Source of the DNA: Methanobacterium sp964452085
GTDB lineage: Archaea; Methanobacteriota; Methanobacteria; Methanobacteriales; Methanobacteriaceae
Length of the DNA: 37,373 nucleotides
NCBI GenBank assembly: GCA_964452085.1
Contig: CAYVKL010000017.1
Location: forward strand, 1-37,373
Reading direction: 5' to 3'
Made by a program: the position numbers and the translations under genes. Shown here piece by piece: positions 7,939 through 15,283 of this stretch. Below the pieces are notes generated by a model. It was not told the origin of the DNA and searched no databases. It saw only the letters and a list, made by a program, of their open reading frames with translations. How positions within the stretch are numbered: the first letter of the stretch is position 1; every line of letters begins with the position of its first letter.

Positions 7939-8919
7939 ATTAAAGCGATTATATGTACAAAGTACGGATCACCAGATGTTTTAGAACTTAAAGAGGTAGA
8001 AAAGCCTACTCCTAAAATCAATGAAGTACTGGTAAAAATATATGCAGCAACAGTAACAGCCGGTGACTGTGAAGTTAGGAGATTCAAAATGCCTACATTG
8101 CTATGGATCCCAGCACGAATAGGCTTTGGTTTGCGAGGACCAAGAAATAAAATACTGGGACAAGAATTAGCAGGGGAAATTGAAGAAATTGGCAAAGATG
8201 TGAAGAAGTTCAGGAAGGGTGATCAGGTTTTTGCACGAACTGGTTTCAGTTTAGGTGCTTATGCGGAGTACATATGTCTCTCTGAAAAAGGGGTTCTGGC
8301 CAAAAAACCTGCCAGTATGGCATATGAAGACGCGGCTACAGTTCCTTTGGGTGGAATTGAAGCATTACATTTTTTAAAAAAAGCAAATATCCAGAGTGGA
8401 CAAAAGGTCCTGATCAATGGGGCATCAGGTAGTATTGGCACGATAGGGGTGCAACTAGCTAAGTACTATGGGGCTGAAGTAACTGGTGTTTGCAGCACTG
8501 GAAATCTGGAAATGGTACGCTCCATTGGTGCAGACCATGTCATTGATTACACTCAAGAAGATTTCACCAAAAACGGTGAGATTTATGATGTAATATTTGA
8601 CATAGTTGGAAAAAGCTCTTATTCGAGGAGTTTAAACTCGTTAAATGAAGAGGGACGATATCTTTTAGCTAATCCTGGGTTGACCCAGATGATTCGAGGA
8701 CGAATGACTTCCCTGAGAAGCAATAAGAAAGTTATAACCGGATCAGCGACTGGAAAGTATGAAGATTTAATATTCCTCAAAGAACTTATTGAAGCTGGAA
8801 AGATAAGGGCGGTTATTGACAAGCATTATCCGTTGGAAAAAACTTCCGAGGCCCATAAGTATGTTGAAAAAGGACATAAAATGGGAAATGTGGTAATAAA
8901 TATAGAAAATAACATATAA
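7939..8919 (+). CDS. Zinc-free quinone oxidoreductase-like MDR dehydrogenase (QOR copy 4) with ATT in place of the start codon
   Basis: From the ATT at 7939 the frame gives 326 residues, exactly the length of copy 2, and the first codons (xKAIICTKYGSPDVLELKEV) align with the starts of copies 2 and 3. The frame is closed 5' by a TAA at 7933-7935. No ATG, GTG or TTG exists before the internal ATG at 8089, which would remove about 50 conserved residues. GTGGGGGAT at 7926-7933 is positioned as a ribosome binding site. The rest is intact, including GASGSIG and GHKMGNVVI. Either ATT is used as a rare initiator or the gene has recently lost its start. A VOC-type gene follows. Confidence 0.8.
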   Translation: MKAIICTKYGSPDVLELKEVEKPTPKINEVLVKIYAATVTAGDCEVRRFKMPTLLWIPARIGFGLRGPRNKILGQELAGEIEEIGKDVKKFRKGDQVFARTGFSLGAYAEYICLSEKGVLAKKPASMAYEDAATVPLGGIEALHFLKKANIQSGQKVLINGASGSIGTIGVQLAKYYGAEVTGVCSTGNLEMVRSIGADHVIDYTQEDFTKNGEIYDVIFDIVGKSSYSRSLNSLNEEGRYLLANPGLTQMIRGRMTSLRSNKKVITGSATGKYEDLIFLKELIEAGKIRAVIDKHYPLEKTSEAHKYVEKGHKMGNVVINIENNI

Positions 8920-8970
8920 TCAAGTTTTTCTATAAATATAATTGGAGATTAAAATAGGGGGAAGATTAAA

Positions 8971-9441
8971 ATGCAAAAAATAACTCCATTCTTGTGGTTT
9001 GACAATCAGGCAGAAGAGGCTATGAACTTTTACACTTCTGTGTTTAAAAAGTCAGAAATATTAAGTGTCACCAGGTATGGTGAGGGCGGGCCTGGAGAGA
9101 AAGGGACAGTAATGTCTGTGAAATTCCTCATTGAAGGGCAAGAATTCGTGGCATTAAATGGAGGTCCACAATTTTCCATATCTCCAGCTATATCATTTGT
9201 TGTTAACTGCGAAACACAGGAAGAAGTGGACTATTACTGGGATAAACTCTCTGAAGATGGAGAGGAACAGGGTCCTGGATGGGTAAAAGATAAATATGGT
9301 GTGTCATGGCAAGTAGTGCCTATAATATTCACAGAAATGGTTAATGATGTCGACCCAGTAAAATCTCAGAGAGTCCTGGCAGCTATGATGCAGATGATGA
9401 AACTTGACATAAAAACTTTGAAAGAAGCATATAATGGATAA
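8971..9441 (+). CDS. VOC superfamily protein, PhnB / 3-demethylubiquinone methyltransferase-like
   Basis: A 156-residue protein with the typical opening MQKITPFLWFDNQAEEAMNF, then FYTSVFKKSEI and the segments FVALNGGPQFSISPAISFVV and YGVSWQVVP. These mark the PhnB-like branch of the vicinal-oxygen-chelate fold, often annotated as 3-demethylubiquinone-9 3-methyltransferase although a methyltransferase activity is not expected from this fold. The true substrate is unknown. The ATG follows AGGGGGAAGA. It sits between QOR copy 4 and a DUF4386-like gene on the same strand. Confidence 0.88.
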   Translation: MQKITPFLWFDNQAEEAMNFYTSVFKKSEILSVTRYGEGGPGEKGTVMSVKFLIEGQEFVALNGGPQFSISPAISFVVNCETQEEVDYYWDKLSEDGEEQGPGWVKDKYGVSWQVVPIIFTEMVNDVDPVKSQRVLAAMMQMMKLDIKTLKEAYNG

Positions 9442-9488
9442 TAAATCAAGAATCAGACACTCCTGATCTTATTGAGGGGGATGAAGAG

Positions 9489-10226
9489 ATGAACAGTCCA
9501 AATAATGGTTCAGATGATATAAATCAAAATTATCGTTGGAAAAGTCTCTACAAAATCGGCGGATTTGCAGCTATATTTGCATCATTTTTACTTCTAATGG
9601 AAATTATCGTTTTCACTATTTGGCCTCAACCTTCTAATGTGTTGGGCTACTTTACTCTGCTTCAAACCAATAAAATTATAGGATTAATTGATTTTTATCT
9701 ATTAGAAATGGTTGCCTATGTTCTGTTTATCCCTTTATTTCTGGCCATTTATGTTGCTCTCAGGCGATTTAATGAAACTTACACCCTAATTGCAATTTCA
9801 CTCACAATTTTAGGGATAGCTATTTTTCTTTCAACTAACAACTCTTTTTCCATGCTTTCTTTAAGCAATCAATATGCATCTGCAACTACTGAGGTGCAAA
9901 AATCATTTCTCCTGGCAGCAGGCCAAGCACTAATTGTTAATACTGGTCAACGTGCTGTTGGGGGTTTCAACATGGGTTTTTTGATGATATCCATTGCTGG
10001 TCTTTTGTTCTCAGTGGTTATGATACATAGCAATCAATTCAGTAAATCAATAGCCTATGTGGGGATTCTTACCTTTACAATCTCCTTAGCCGAGTACATC
10101 AGAATGATTTTACTCCCATCATCGGTTACTCTCCTTCTTCTCATAGCCGTGACATCAGGGATTCTGTTGTTGATATGGCTGCTGATGGTTGGTCGTAGAC
10201 TTTTACAATTAGGTAATGCCTTGTAA
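9489..10226 (+). CDS. DUF4386-like integral membrane protein
   Basis: A 245-residue protein with a polar N-terminus of about 20 residues and six to seven hydrophobic helices, roughly at 24-46, 58-72, 78-98, 104-122, 160-180, 190-208 and 212-235. The arrangement resembles DUF4386 proteins and the one at 493-1191, although sequence identity appears low. The ATG has the strong site GAGGGGG 9 nt upstream. A short T-run (about 10263-10271) lies after the stop. The function is unknown. Confidence 0.75.
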   Translation: MNSPNNGSDDINQNYRWKSLYKIGGFAAIFASFLLLMEIIVFTIWPQPSNVLGYFTLLQTNKIIGLIDFYLLEMVAYVLFIPLFLAIYVALRRFNETYTLIAISLTILGIAIFLSTNNSFSMLSLSNQYASATTEVQKSFLLAAGQALIVNTGQRAVGGFNMGFLMISIAGLLFSVVMIHSNQFSKSIAYVGILTFTISLAEYIRMILLPSSVTLLLLIAVTSGILLLIWLLMVGRRLLQLGNAL

Positions 10227-10345
10227 AAATAACCTATTTCTAAATCTGAAGAATTTTAAACAATATTTTTTTAAACCTTTAATAAATTTTTAAATTTATA
10301 TAATTTCAGATAAAAATAAGTTTAATTAAAATGTGGAGGTTAAAC

Positions 10346-10633
10346 ATGCAAAAATATATACTGCTTGGAAATTGGACAGATCATGGAAGGAAAACATTCC
10401 TGGAAATTCCTGAAAGAATTGAAATTACAAAAAAGATAATTGAAGAACTTAAAGGGAGTATAGATTTTTTCTTCACCATGGGTGAATATGATTTCATTGC
10501 CATCATTGCCATGCCTGATGAAGAGAGTATGGTAAAATATCTCCTGAAAGCTTACCAAGCACGATATATTACCTTTAAAACTCTCAGAGCCTGGAAAGAT
10601 ACTGAATTTGCCAAAATGGTTTCTGAACTTTAA
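10346..10633 (+). CDS. GYD domain-containing protein
   Basis: A 95-residue small alpha/beta protein. MQKYILLGNWTDHGRKTFLE, then FFFTMGEYDFIAIIAMPDEE and the C-terminal TFKTLRAW fit the GYD family, whose name comes from the G-E/Y-D motif. The in-frame ATG at 10331 is rejected as the start because GGAGGT at 10335-10340 lies between it and the ATG at 10346 at ideal spacing. GYD proteins form ferredoxin-like folds with unknown function. It is the last + strand gene of the left block and converges with the EFR1 gene. Confidence 0.85.
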   Translation: MQKYILLGNWTDHGRKTFLEIPERIEITKKIIEELKGSIDFFFTMGEYDFIAIIAMPDEESMVKYLLKAYQARYITFKTLRAWKDTEFAKMVSEL

Positions 10634-10692
10634 TTTCACAGATTTTAACCCAAACTTTGGGACCAAACGAATGAAATAATGTAAAATAATTT

Positions 10693-10738
10693 TTAGTTAG
10701 CATATAAAAATAAAATATAATTATATTATTCTAACTAA
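10693..10738. terminator. AT-rich inverted repeat between convergent genes
   Basis: TTAGTTAG (10693-10700) and CTAACTAA (10731-10738) are perfect complements. The intervening sequence contains the 14-bp palindrome AATATAATTATATT (10714-10727). The right arm covers the stop codon of the minus-strand EFR1 gene. Its location between convergent genes suggests a shared bidirectional transcription stop, although archaeal termination mainly needs T-runs and not hairpins. Confidence 0.45.
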
Positions 10739-11495
10739 ATTTAACATTTGGATTCACATAACGCCTTCGTTTGATTGTTGAATTACCGTATTGGATGGCT
10801 TGGCTGGGGCAACGGTTTATGCAAGCACTGCAGTGGCTGCAAGTTCCCTCGGTCCACACTGGTTTACCATTTTTTAGCTGGATCACCCTGGTGGGGCACA
10901 TTTCCTGGCATGATCCACACTGGGTACAGTCTTCAGTAGCATGAAACTTTTTTGTGTGACGGTAAAATCCGTAAAGAGGATACACTAGTGGGGTAAATGG
11001 GGATAAGTAGCCATGTTTGGCGAAATTACCCTCAGTTTTCACTTCCAGGGCGTTGGATATTTCATTTATTTCCTTTTCAGCATTTTGTAGGATAATGCTT
11101 TGTTTTTGTTCATCTGGCAGATTGGACATTATATTATAATTATTGGGCATGGTAACTGTAAATGAACTGTTTAAATTAAGATTCTTTTCTCCGAGTAGCT
11201 TTTGGAGTGTTTTATCTGCCTTTCCAATGGAACCAGCACATGTAATTACTGAGTATGTAAACGGATTTGAATCGTGTGTTATGGTTAACTGGTCTATAAA
11301 TTCAGCTACAACTGTGGGTAATCCATAAAAATATACTGGAAACACAAACCCTATTTTTTCTCCTTCTTTAACTTCATAATTAAAGCTTTTTTCACGCAGG
11401 GCTTCAGCAATGTCTACTAGTTCACTTCCATCCTTTTTATACAACTTTTGAGCAACATATAGTGAATTTCCAGTTCCTGAGAAATAGAAAATCAT
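10731..11495 (-). CDS. EFR1-type flavodoxin-ferredoxin fusion protein
   Basis: A 254-residue protein. The N-terminal flavodoxin-like domain starts MIFYFSGTGNSLYVAQKLY, with the SGTGNS FMN-phosphate loop, and has the flavin-contact loop FVFPVYFYGLP at about 50-60. The C-terminus carries two 4Fe-4S motifs: C190, C193, C196, C200 and C219, C222, C225, C229. This is the EFR1 (flavodoxin plus ferredoxin) architecture, a cytoplasmic electron carrier. An in-frame TTG five codons upstream is rejected because GGAGGG lies just before the ATG. It is the last gene of a probable operon behind a nitroreductase and a flavodoxin, under the ArsR-type regulator. Confidence 0.9.
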   Translation of the reverse strand: MIFYFSGTGNSLYVAQKLYKKDGSELVDIAEALREKSFNYEVKEGEKIGFVFPVYFYGLPTVVAEFIDQLTITHDSNPFTYSVITCAGSIGKADKTLQKLLGEKNLNLNSSFTVTMPNNYNIMSNLPDEQKQSIILQNAEKEINEISNALEVKTEGNFAKHGYLSPFTPLVYPLYGFYRHTKKFHATEDCTQCGSCQEMCPTRVIQLKNGKPVWTEGTCSHCSACINRCPSQAIQYGNSTIKRRRYVNPNVKFS

Positions 11496-11526
11496 GATTT
11501 TTCCCTCCAATGATTGTTTTTTTATA

Positions 11527-12279
11527 TTATTTTAAGCGCAAACTTGCCACATAATCATATTTATTGAGCTTATTAATTCCTGGGTCTTCAAATACAATTT
11601 CCGTGTCCTTCCCAAAGTGTTCTGCTGCGATTTTTAAATGGTAGAGACTGATGCCCACATCTATGGGTGGATATTTTTTGGTTAAAAGTCCCCTGACAAA
11701 TCCTGGTTTGACGGCGTAGGCATGTATTAAATTTTCATCACCTGAAAAAAACCATGGTTGACCGTTACCTGCAGAAGGAGCCAGTCGAGCAGCTTCCAGG
11801 ATATCATCTGCTCCTTTAATATCAGTTATATCATGAAGTGATTTTCGCTTAAACTGGGAAATGGAAGTTCGGTGTACTGGTTCAGGAGAATTTCCAAATG
11901 GTATCATAATGACATATTCCAGGTTTGAATCTTCCAATGCTTCTTTTTTTAGGGTAGGTATGCCCTGCCAGCAGCTGGCCAGTCCATTGGCTGAGAAAAA
12001 TAAGTCCATCTGCTGTAGCATAAATCCAACATTGCTTAAATAGCCCTCTTTGACTTCTGAAAATGCTGTAAGGTAGTGGGGTGCTTCTCTCATCATCCTT
12101 CTTTTAACCATATCTGGGGGTAGAATCTTCAATTCGACTTTAATATCCTCATACAAGGGGATCAATGATTTGAGATGGGTTTGAATCTCATTTAACGTGT
12201 CATCATCAAGAGGGGTTAAATCAAACTTTCTAATGGACTTTCGCTTAAAGATGGTGGGATAAAATTCTTTTTTTTCCAT
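11527..12279 (-). CDS. Nitroreductase family protein (two-half TM nitroreductase type)
   Basis: About 250 residues. The opening FYPTIFKRKSIRKFDLTPLD gives the RxSxRxF FMN-phosphate motif. The second half has AARLAPSAGNGQPWFF, another FMN-contact stretch, and ends with DVGISLYHLKIAAEHFGKD. This resembles the single-chain nitroreductases in which two half domains make one FMN site. The likely reaction is NAD(P)H-dependent reduction of a nitro, quinone or flavin substrate. I begin at the ATG (12279) and not at the in-frame TTG three codons earlier. The ribosome binding site is weak, so translation may depend on the upstream flavodoxin gene. Confidence 0.85.
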   Translation of the reverse strand: MEKKEFYPTIFKRKSIRKFDLTPLDDDTLNEIQTHLKSLIPLYEDIKVELKILPPDMVKRRMMREAPHYLTAFSEVKEGYLSNVGFMLQQMDLFFSANGLASCWQGIPTLKKEALEDSNLEYVIMIPFGNSPEPVHRTSISQFKRKSLHDITDIKGADDILEAARLAPSAGNGQPWFFSGDENLIHAYAVKPGFVRGLLTKKYPPIDVGISLYHLKIAAEHFGKDTEIVFEDPGINKLNKYDYVASLRLK

Positions 12280-12291
12280 TTTAATCAACTC

Positions 12292-12317
12292 AATTAGTTT
12301 TTTTTAATTAGTTTTTT
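12292..12317. repeat. Short tandem duplication at the flavodoxin stop codon
   Basis: AATTAGTTTTTT occurs at 12292-12303 and again at 12306-12317 (14-bp period). The second copy includes the stop codon of the minus-strand flavodoxin gene. It resembles similar 3'-end duplications at 13985-14058 and 29964-30006. Confidence 0.6.
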
Positions 12318-12759
12318 CTTTCATTTTAATGGCAAAGTTTTGAGCATTTTTAAAGTCTTCTTCATTGGGTCTTCCTTTATTCAAATTACCTCGATAAATT
12401 ATTTTGGCTAATGCGTAAGTGTCAAAACCTCTGCAGTAAAACTCTCCCAGAACCAGAAAACCTTTCTTGGATAACTTCTTTTCTAACCATCCCATGGGTT
12501 TACCATCACCACTCGTTGAAAATACAAAGGCATTTTTGCCTTCCACATTATCTAAATCTTCAATAAATTTTCTTAACTTTTTGTGGGGTCTAAGGAAATA
12601 TTTCCCGGAACCAAATCCAATTAAATCATATTCTTTAATCATATCCTGGTTAAAATTTTTTAAATCAAATAAATCAGCTTCCAAAGTGTTTGCCATAACT
12701 TCAGCAATCTTTTTGGTATTTCCATGATGTATGGATTTGTAAATTATTGCAGTTTTCAT
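12304..12759 (-). CDS. Flavodoxin family protein
   Basis: A 151-residue flavodoxin-fold protein. AIIYKSIHHGNTKKIAEVM holds the FMN-phosphate loop, GFGSGKYFLRPHKKLRKF is the 60s-loop equivalent, and NAFVFSTSGDG is the third flavin-contact loop. It is paralogous to the protein at 3724-4233, sharing the late motif RGN/GGM-NKGRPN and the FAIKMK/FALKLK end. The ATG follows AAGGAAGAA. It is the first gene of the redox operon, and an ArsR-type operator sits about 50 bp upstream at 12800-12819. Expected role: small cytoplasmic electron carrier for the neighbouring nitroreductase or other reductases. Confidence 0.88.
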   Translation of the reverse strand: MKTAIIYKSIHHGNTKKIAEVMANTLEADLFDLKNFNQDMIKEYDLIGFGSGKYFLRPHKKLRKFIEDLDNVEGKNAFVFSTSGDGKPMGWLEKKLSKKGFLVLGEFYCRGFDTYALAKIIYRGNLNKGRPNEEDFKNAQNFAIKMKEKTN

Positions 12760-12799
12760 TTTAAATTCTTCCTTAATCCTTTAATCAACATAGTTTGTG

Positions 12800-12819
12800 A
12801 GTTTGATAACTTTCGAATT
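12800..12819 (-). promoter_or_regulatory. Degenerate ArsR-type operator before the flavodoxin operon
   Basis: AGTTTGA-N6-TCGAATT matches the perfect operator ACTTCGA-N6-TCGAAGT at 13162-13181 in 11 of 14 arm positions with the same 6-nt spacer. On the minus strand an upstream CCATATACA may be the TATA element, so the site would lie between it and the transcript start. Control by the adjacent ArsR protein is inferred. Confidence 0.55.
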
Positions 12820-12835
12820 GTATATGGAAAAAAAA

Positions 12836-13138
12836 TCACGGTTCACCTTGGTGCAGCTTTAAAAGTTCATTAACTTCATTAACCATTTCTTCATTAACCT
12901 TAGCCACTAAGTATTTTCCTTTTCTTTCAGTAAATATTAATTCTGCGTTGGTTAATTCTTTGAGATGATGAGAAATGGTGGGGGCACCAATATTCAATGA
13001 CTTGGCGATATCACTGATTAAACAGTCACAATTTGCTTGGTAACAGTGTTCCTGTTTTTCAACAATTTGCAAGTATAATTCCAATCTGTTGGGGTTAGAA
13101 AGGGCTTTGAAGACTTTGGCCATTTTGTTAGTGTCCAT
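12836..13138 (-). CDS. ArsR family transcriptional regulator
   Basis: A 100-residue winged-helix repressor. KVFKALSNPNRLELYLQIV opens the fold and IAKSLNIGAPTISHHLKELTNAELIF is the DNA-reading helix. The ERKGKYLVAKV wing follows. Cysteines C32, C37 and C39 cluster just before the recognition region, near where ArsR/SmtB proteins place metal or thiol ligands, so sensing of metal or oxidation is possible but unproven. The ATG has GGAG upstream. The perfect inverted repeat at 13162-13181 in its own promoter suggests self-repression, and a variant site precedes the flavodoxin operon downstream. Confidence 0.9.
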   Translation of the reverse strand: MDTNKMAKVFKALSNPNRLELYLQIVEKQEHCYQANCDCLISDIAKSLNIGAPTISHHLKELTNAELIFTERKGKYLVAKVNEEMVNEVNELLKLHQGEP

Positions 13139-13161
13139 TGATTACTCCACATTAATTTTAT

Positions 13162-13208
13162 ACTTCGACAACTATCGAAGTAAGTTAGGTTGAATTTCTA
13201 TATAAATG
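13162..13208 (-). promoter_or_regulatory. ArsR gene promoter with perfect inverted-repeat operator
   Basis: ACTTCGA (13162-13168) and TCGAAGT (13175-13181) form a perfect 7-bp inverted repeat with a 6-nt spacer. On the minus strand, CATTTATATAG (complement of 13198-13208) is a likely TATA box, predicting a start inside the operator. A second TATA-like element (TATAAAATT, minus strand) lies closer to the ATG and is an alternative. Confidence 0.65.
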
Positions 13209-13291
13209 TTTGGGAATTTAGTAAAAACTAAAAAATGAAATCAAGTCTAACATCTTTAAATGGATTAAAAGTTTGCCGTCTATAGCAAGAA

Positions 13292-13972
13292 TTAAAATTC
13301 AATTACTTTAGGTACCATATCAGCAACTTTAATACATAATCTAACGTCATTTTCAATGAATTTACCTTTAGTATAACCTTTTTCCTCATTAATTTTAATC
13401 AGCTTCTTGTAAAGGGGTTCTGCATCTGATTTGGATATTTTAAGAGCTGTATCAGTTCCAGAGTCCAGGAATATCCTGGCAAAGACGGGTCCCACCCATT
13501 TGATCCTCACCAGATCAGTTAACTTGGTTAACTCAACTATTTCTGCAAGGGGTATATCCAGTTCAGCAGCTAATTTTTCACGATCTTCTGGAGTTTTAAT
13601 TTTTTTAAATAAATGAGCTGTGTTTTTAATCCCTTCATTATTCAGTTTAGTAATTGTTTTTGCATCAACTCCTGGAAATTTATCCAGATTAACCGGTTTT
13701 GGGGTGTAACTATTAACTTCTCTTCTTAAGATTAAAACATAATCCTGAGGCAAACCTGTCTTTTCAGCAAATTCTTTGGCTTTTTTAGGAGTTTTTAACA
13801 CATTTACAAGATCTTGAAGATTCGAAATATCATTATCCTTTAAAACTCTAAATCTGTTATTAATATCCTCTTTTAATATCTTTCTACTGGGAATCAGCTC
13901 GGATTCTTCTAAATCTTTTTTAAATTTATCCAAAGAATATTTTTCAAGGTTTATATGATAATCGTTCTTCAT
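13292..13972 (-). CDS. DUF4332 helix-hairpin-helix protein
   Basis: A protein of about 226 residues. The central part contains helix-hairpin-helix-like segments, FPGVDAKTITKLNNEGIKNT and IKWVGPVFARIFLDSGTDTA, typical of DUF4332 proteins, which resemble non-specific DNA-binding HhH domains. The N-terminal 80 residues are charged and helical. An in-frame TTG six codons upstream is discarded because AGGAGG sits immediately before the ATG at 13972. It follows the aldo/keto reductase gene by 75 bp on the same strand. Its role is unknown; nucleic-acid binding is only a fold-based guess. Confidence 0.8.
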   Translation of the reverse strand: MKNDYHINLEKYSLDKFKKDLEESELIPSRKILKEDINNRFRVLKDNDISNLQDLVNVLKTPKKAKEFAEKTGLPQDYVLILRREVNSYTPKPVNLDKFPGVDAKTITKLNNEGIKNTAHLFKKIKTPEDREKLAAELDIPLAEIVELTKLTDLVRIKWVGPVFARIFLDSGTDTALKISKSDAEPLYKKLIKINEEKGYTKGKFIENDVRLCIKVADMVPKVIEF

Positions 13973-13984
13973 TATAATCCTCCT

Positions 13985-14058
13985 TTCCAATTCTCAGTTT
14001 ACACTTAGTTCTTTCCTCTTCCACTATTCCAATTCTCAGTTTACATTTATTTCTTTCC
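13985..14058. repeat. 42-bp-period tandem duplication of the aldo/keto reductase gene end
   Basis: A 32-bp unit beginning TTCCAATTCTCAGTTTACA occurs at 13985-14016 and 14027-14058 with only two differences. The second copy overlaps the last codons and stop of the minus-strand aldo/keto reductase. The first copy supplies the approach to the ribosome binding site of the DUF4332 gene. Confidence 0.8.
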
Positions 14059-15204
14059 CAATGTTTCCTCGGTTTCTTTCAGGTATTTTCTTATTTCAAT
14101 GTTCTGTGTGCATTTATCCTCACATTCTCCACATTCTGTACAGAAAGTTGCACTCTGTTTCTTGGCAGTTAGGAAAGAATAATTTCCCATGGGTTTTTCC
14201 ATGTTCTGGTAGATGTGAACATCATTTAAGAGGTTCAGGTTCAAGGGGATATCAACCCCCTCTGGACAGGGCATGCAGTAACCACAGGCAGTGCAACCAA
14301 CGTGCATTCTGGCCTGATAAACCTCTCTAACTTCTTGAATTAGATCTTTCTCCTCAGGGGTGAGGCTGTTGATCTTACCCTCTTCTGCAATATGAATATT
14401 CTCTTCTACCTGGTCCATTGTACTCATACCACTTAAAACCACATTGACTTCTGGTTGGTCCCATATGAAACGCAGGGCCCATTCAGCCAGGCTTCTTTTC
14501 ACTGGAGCACCATCCCATATCTCTTGAATATCTTGCGGGATGTTATTGGTGAGACAGCCACCTCTCAATGGTTCCATGATCACTGTTCCCAGACCATTGG
14601 CTGCAGCATATTCCACGCCTTTTTTACCTGCTTGGAAATCTTGATCCATATAATTAAACTGAACTTGGGAAAAACTCCAATTATAGGAGTCCACAACTTC
14701 TTTGAAAAGTTTAAATTCATCATGGAAAGAAAAACCAGCGTAACCTATCTTACCTTCATTTATTGCAGAGTCAAGAAACTCTAAAACATCCAGATTGGTT
14801 AAAGTTTCCCATGTGGTTTGTCCAAGACCATGCAGGAGATAAAAATCAATCCGGTCAGTTTGAAGCCTCCTTAGTTGTTCATCAAGGTAATAATTCAAGT
14901 CTTCTTTTTTCTCAATGAGCCAGCTTGGTAATTTAGTGGAAAGAAACACTTGGTCACGGTAACCATCTTTTAGAATATTTCCAACAAATATTTCACTCAT
15001 ACCACCCGCTGTGGCGGCTGCTCCATGGTAAGGGTAGGCAGTGTCAACATAGTTCACACCATGATCAATGGCATAGTGCAACATCTCAGTTGCCAGGGGT
15101 TCATTGATGTTTTTAGGGTTCCCATCAATTATGGGAAGTCTCATACATCCGAAACCCAGTATTGAAACTTTTTCACCAGTTTTTCCCAGTTTTCTGTATA
15201 ACAC
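14047..15204 (-). CDS. Aldo/keto reductase with C-terminal 4Fe-4S domain
   Basis: A 385-residue protein. The N-terminal TIM-barrel aldo/keto reductase shows the catalytic tetrad candidates D54, Y59, K91 and H125 (VDTAYPYHG, STKLPS, LLHGL). The C-terminal ferredoxin-like domain has C304, C307, C310, C313 and C355, C358, C361, C365. This fused form is common in anaerobes and methanogens and may couple ferredoxin or F420-linked electrons to carbonyl reduction. The physiological substrate is unknown. The start ATG fits the family start MxYRKLGKTG. It lies upstream of the DUF4332 gene on the same strand, and a 42-bp-period repeat covers its stop region. Confidence 0.92.
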   Translation of the reverse strand: MLYRKLGKTGEKVSILGFGCMRLPIIDGNPKNINEPLATEMLHYAIDHGVNYVDTAYPYHGAAATAGGMSEIFVGNILKDGYRDQVFLSTKLPSWLIEKKEDLNYYLDEQLRRLQTDRIDFYLLHGLGQTTWETLTNLDVLEFLDSAINEGKIGYAGFSFHDEFKLFKEVVDSYNWSFSQVQFNYMDQDFQAGKKGVEYAAANGLGTVIMEPLRGGCLTNNIPQDIQEIWDGAPVKRSLAEWALRFIWDQPEVNVVLSGMSTMDQVEENIHIAEEGKINSLTPEEKDLIQEVREVYQARMHVGCTACGYCMPCPEGVDIPLNLNLLNDVHIYQNMEKPMGNYSFLTAKKQSATFCTECGECEDKCTQNIEIRKYLKETEETLGKK

Positions 15205-15283
15205 AGTAATAATCCTCCGAGTAAAGTCTGATTTAATCTTTAAACTATTTATTTCAACTAATTGATTCTTTATTTACACTAAA

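Noticed and set aside
10340..10666. Minus-strand ORF of 108 codons
   Set aside because: It is fully antisense to the GYD gene, which has clear family motifs and a strong ribosome binding site.
14061..14784. Two + strand ORFs across the aldo/keto reductase
   Set aside because: Both are antisense to a gene with an intact catalytic tetrad and two iron-sulfur motifs.
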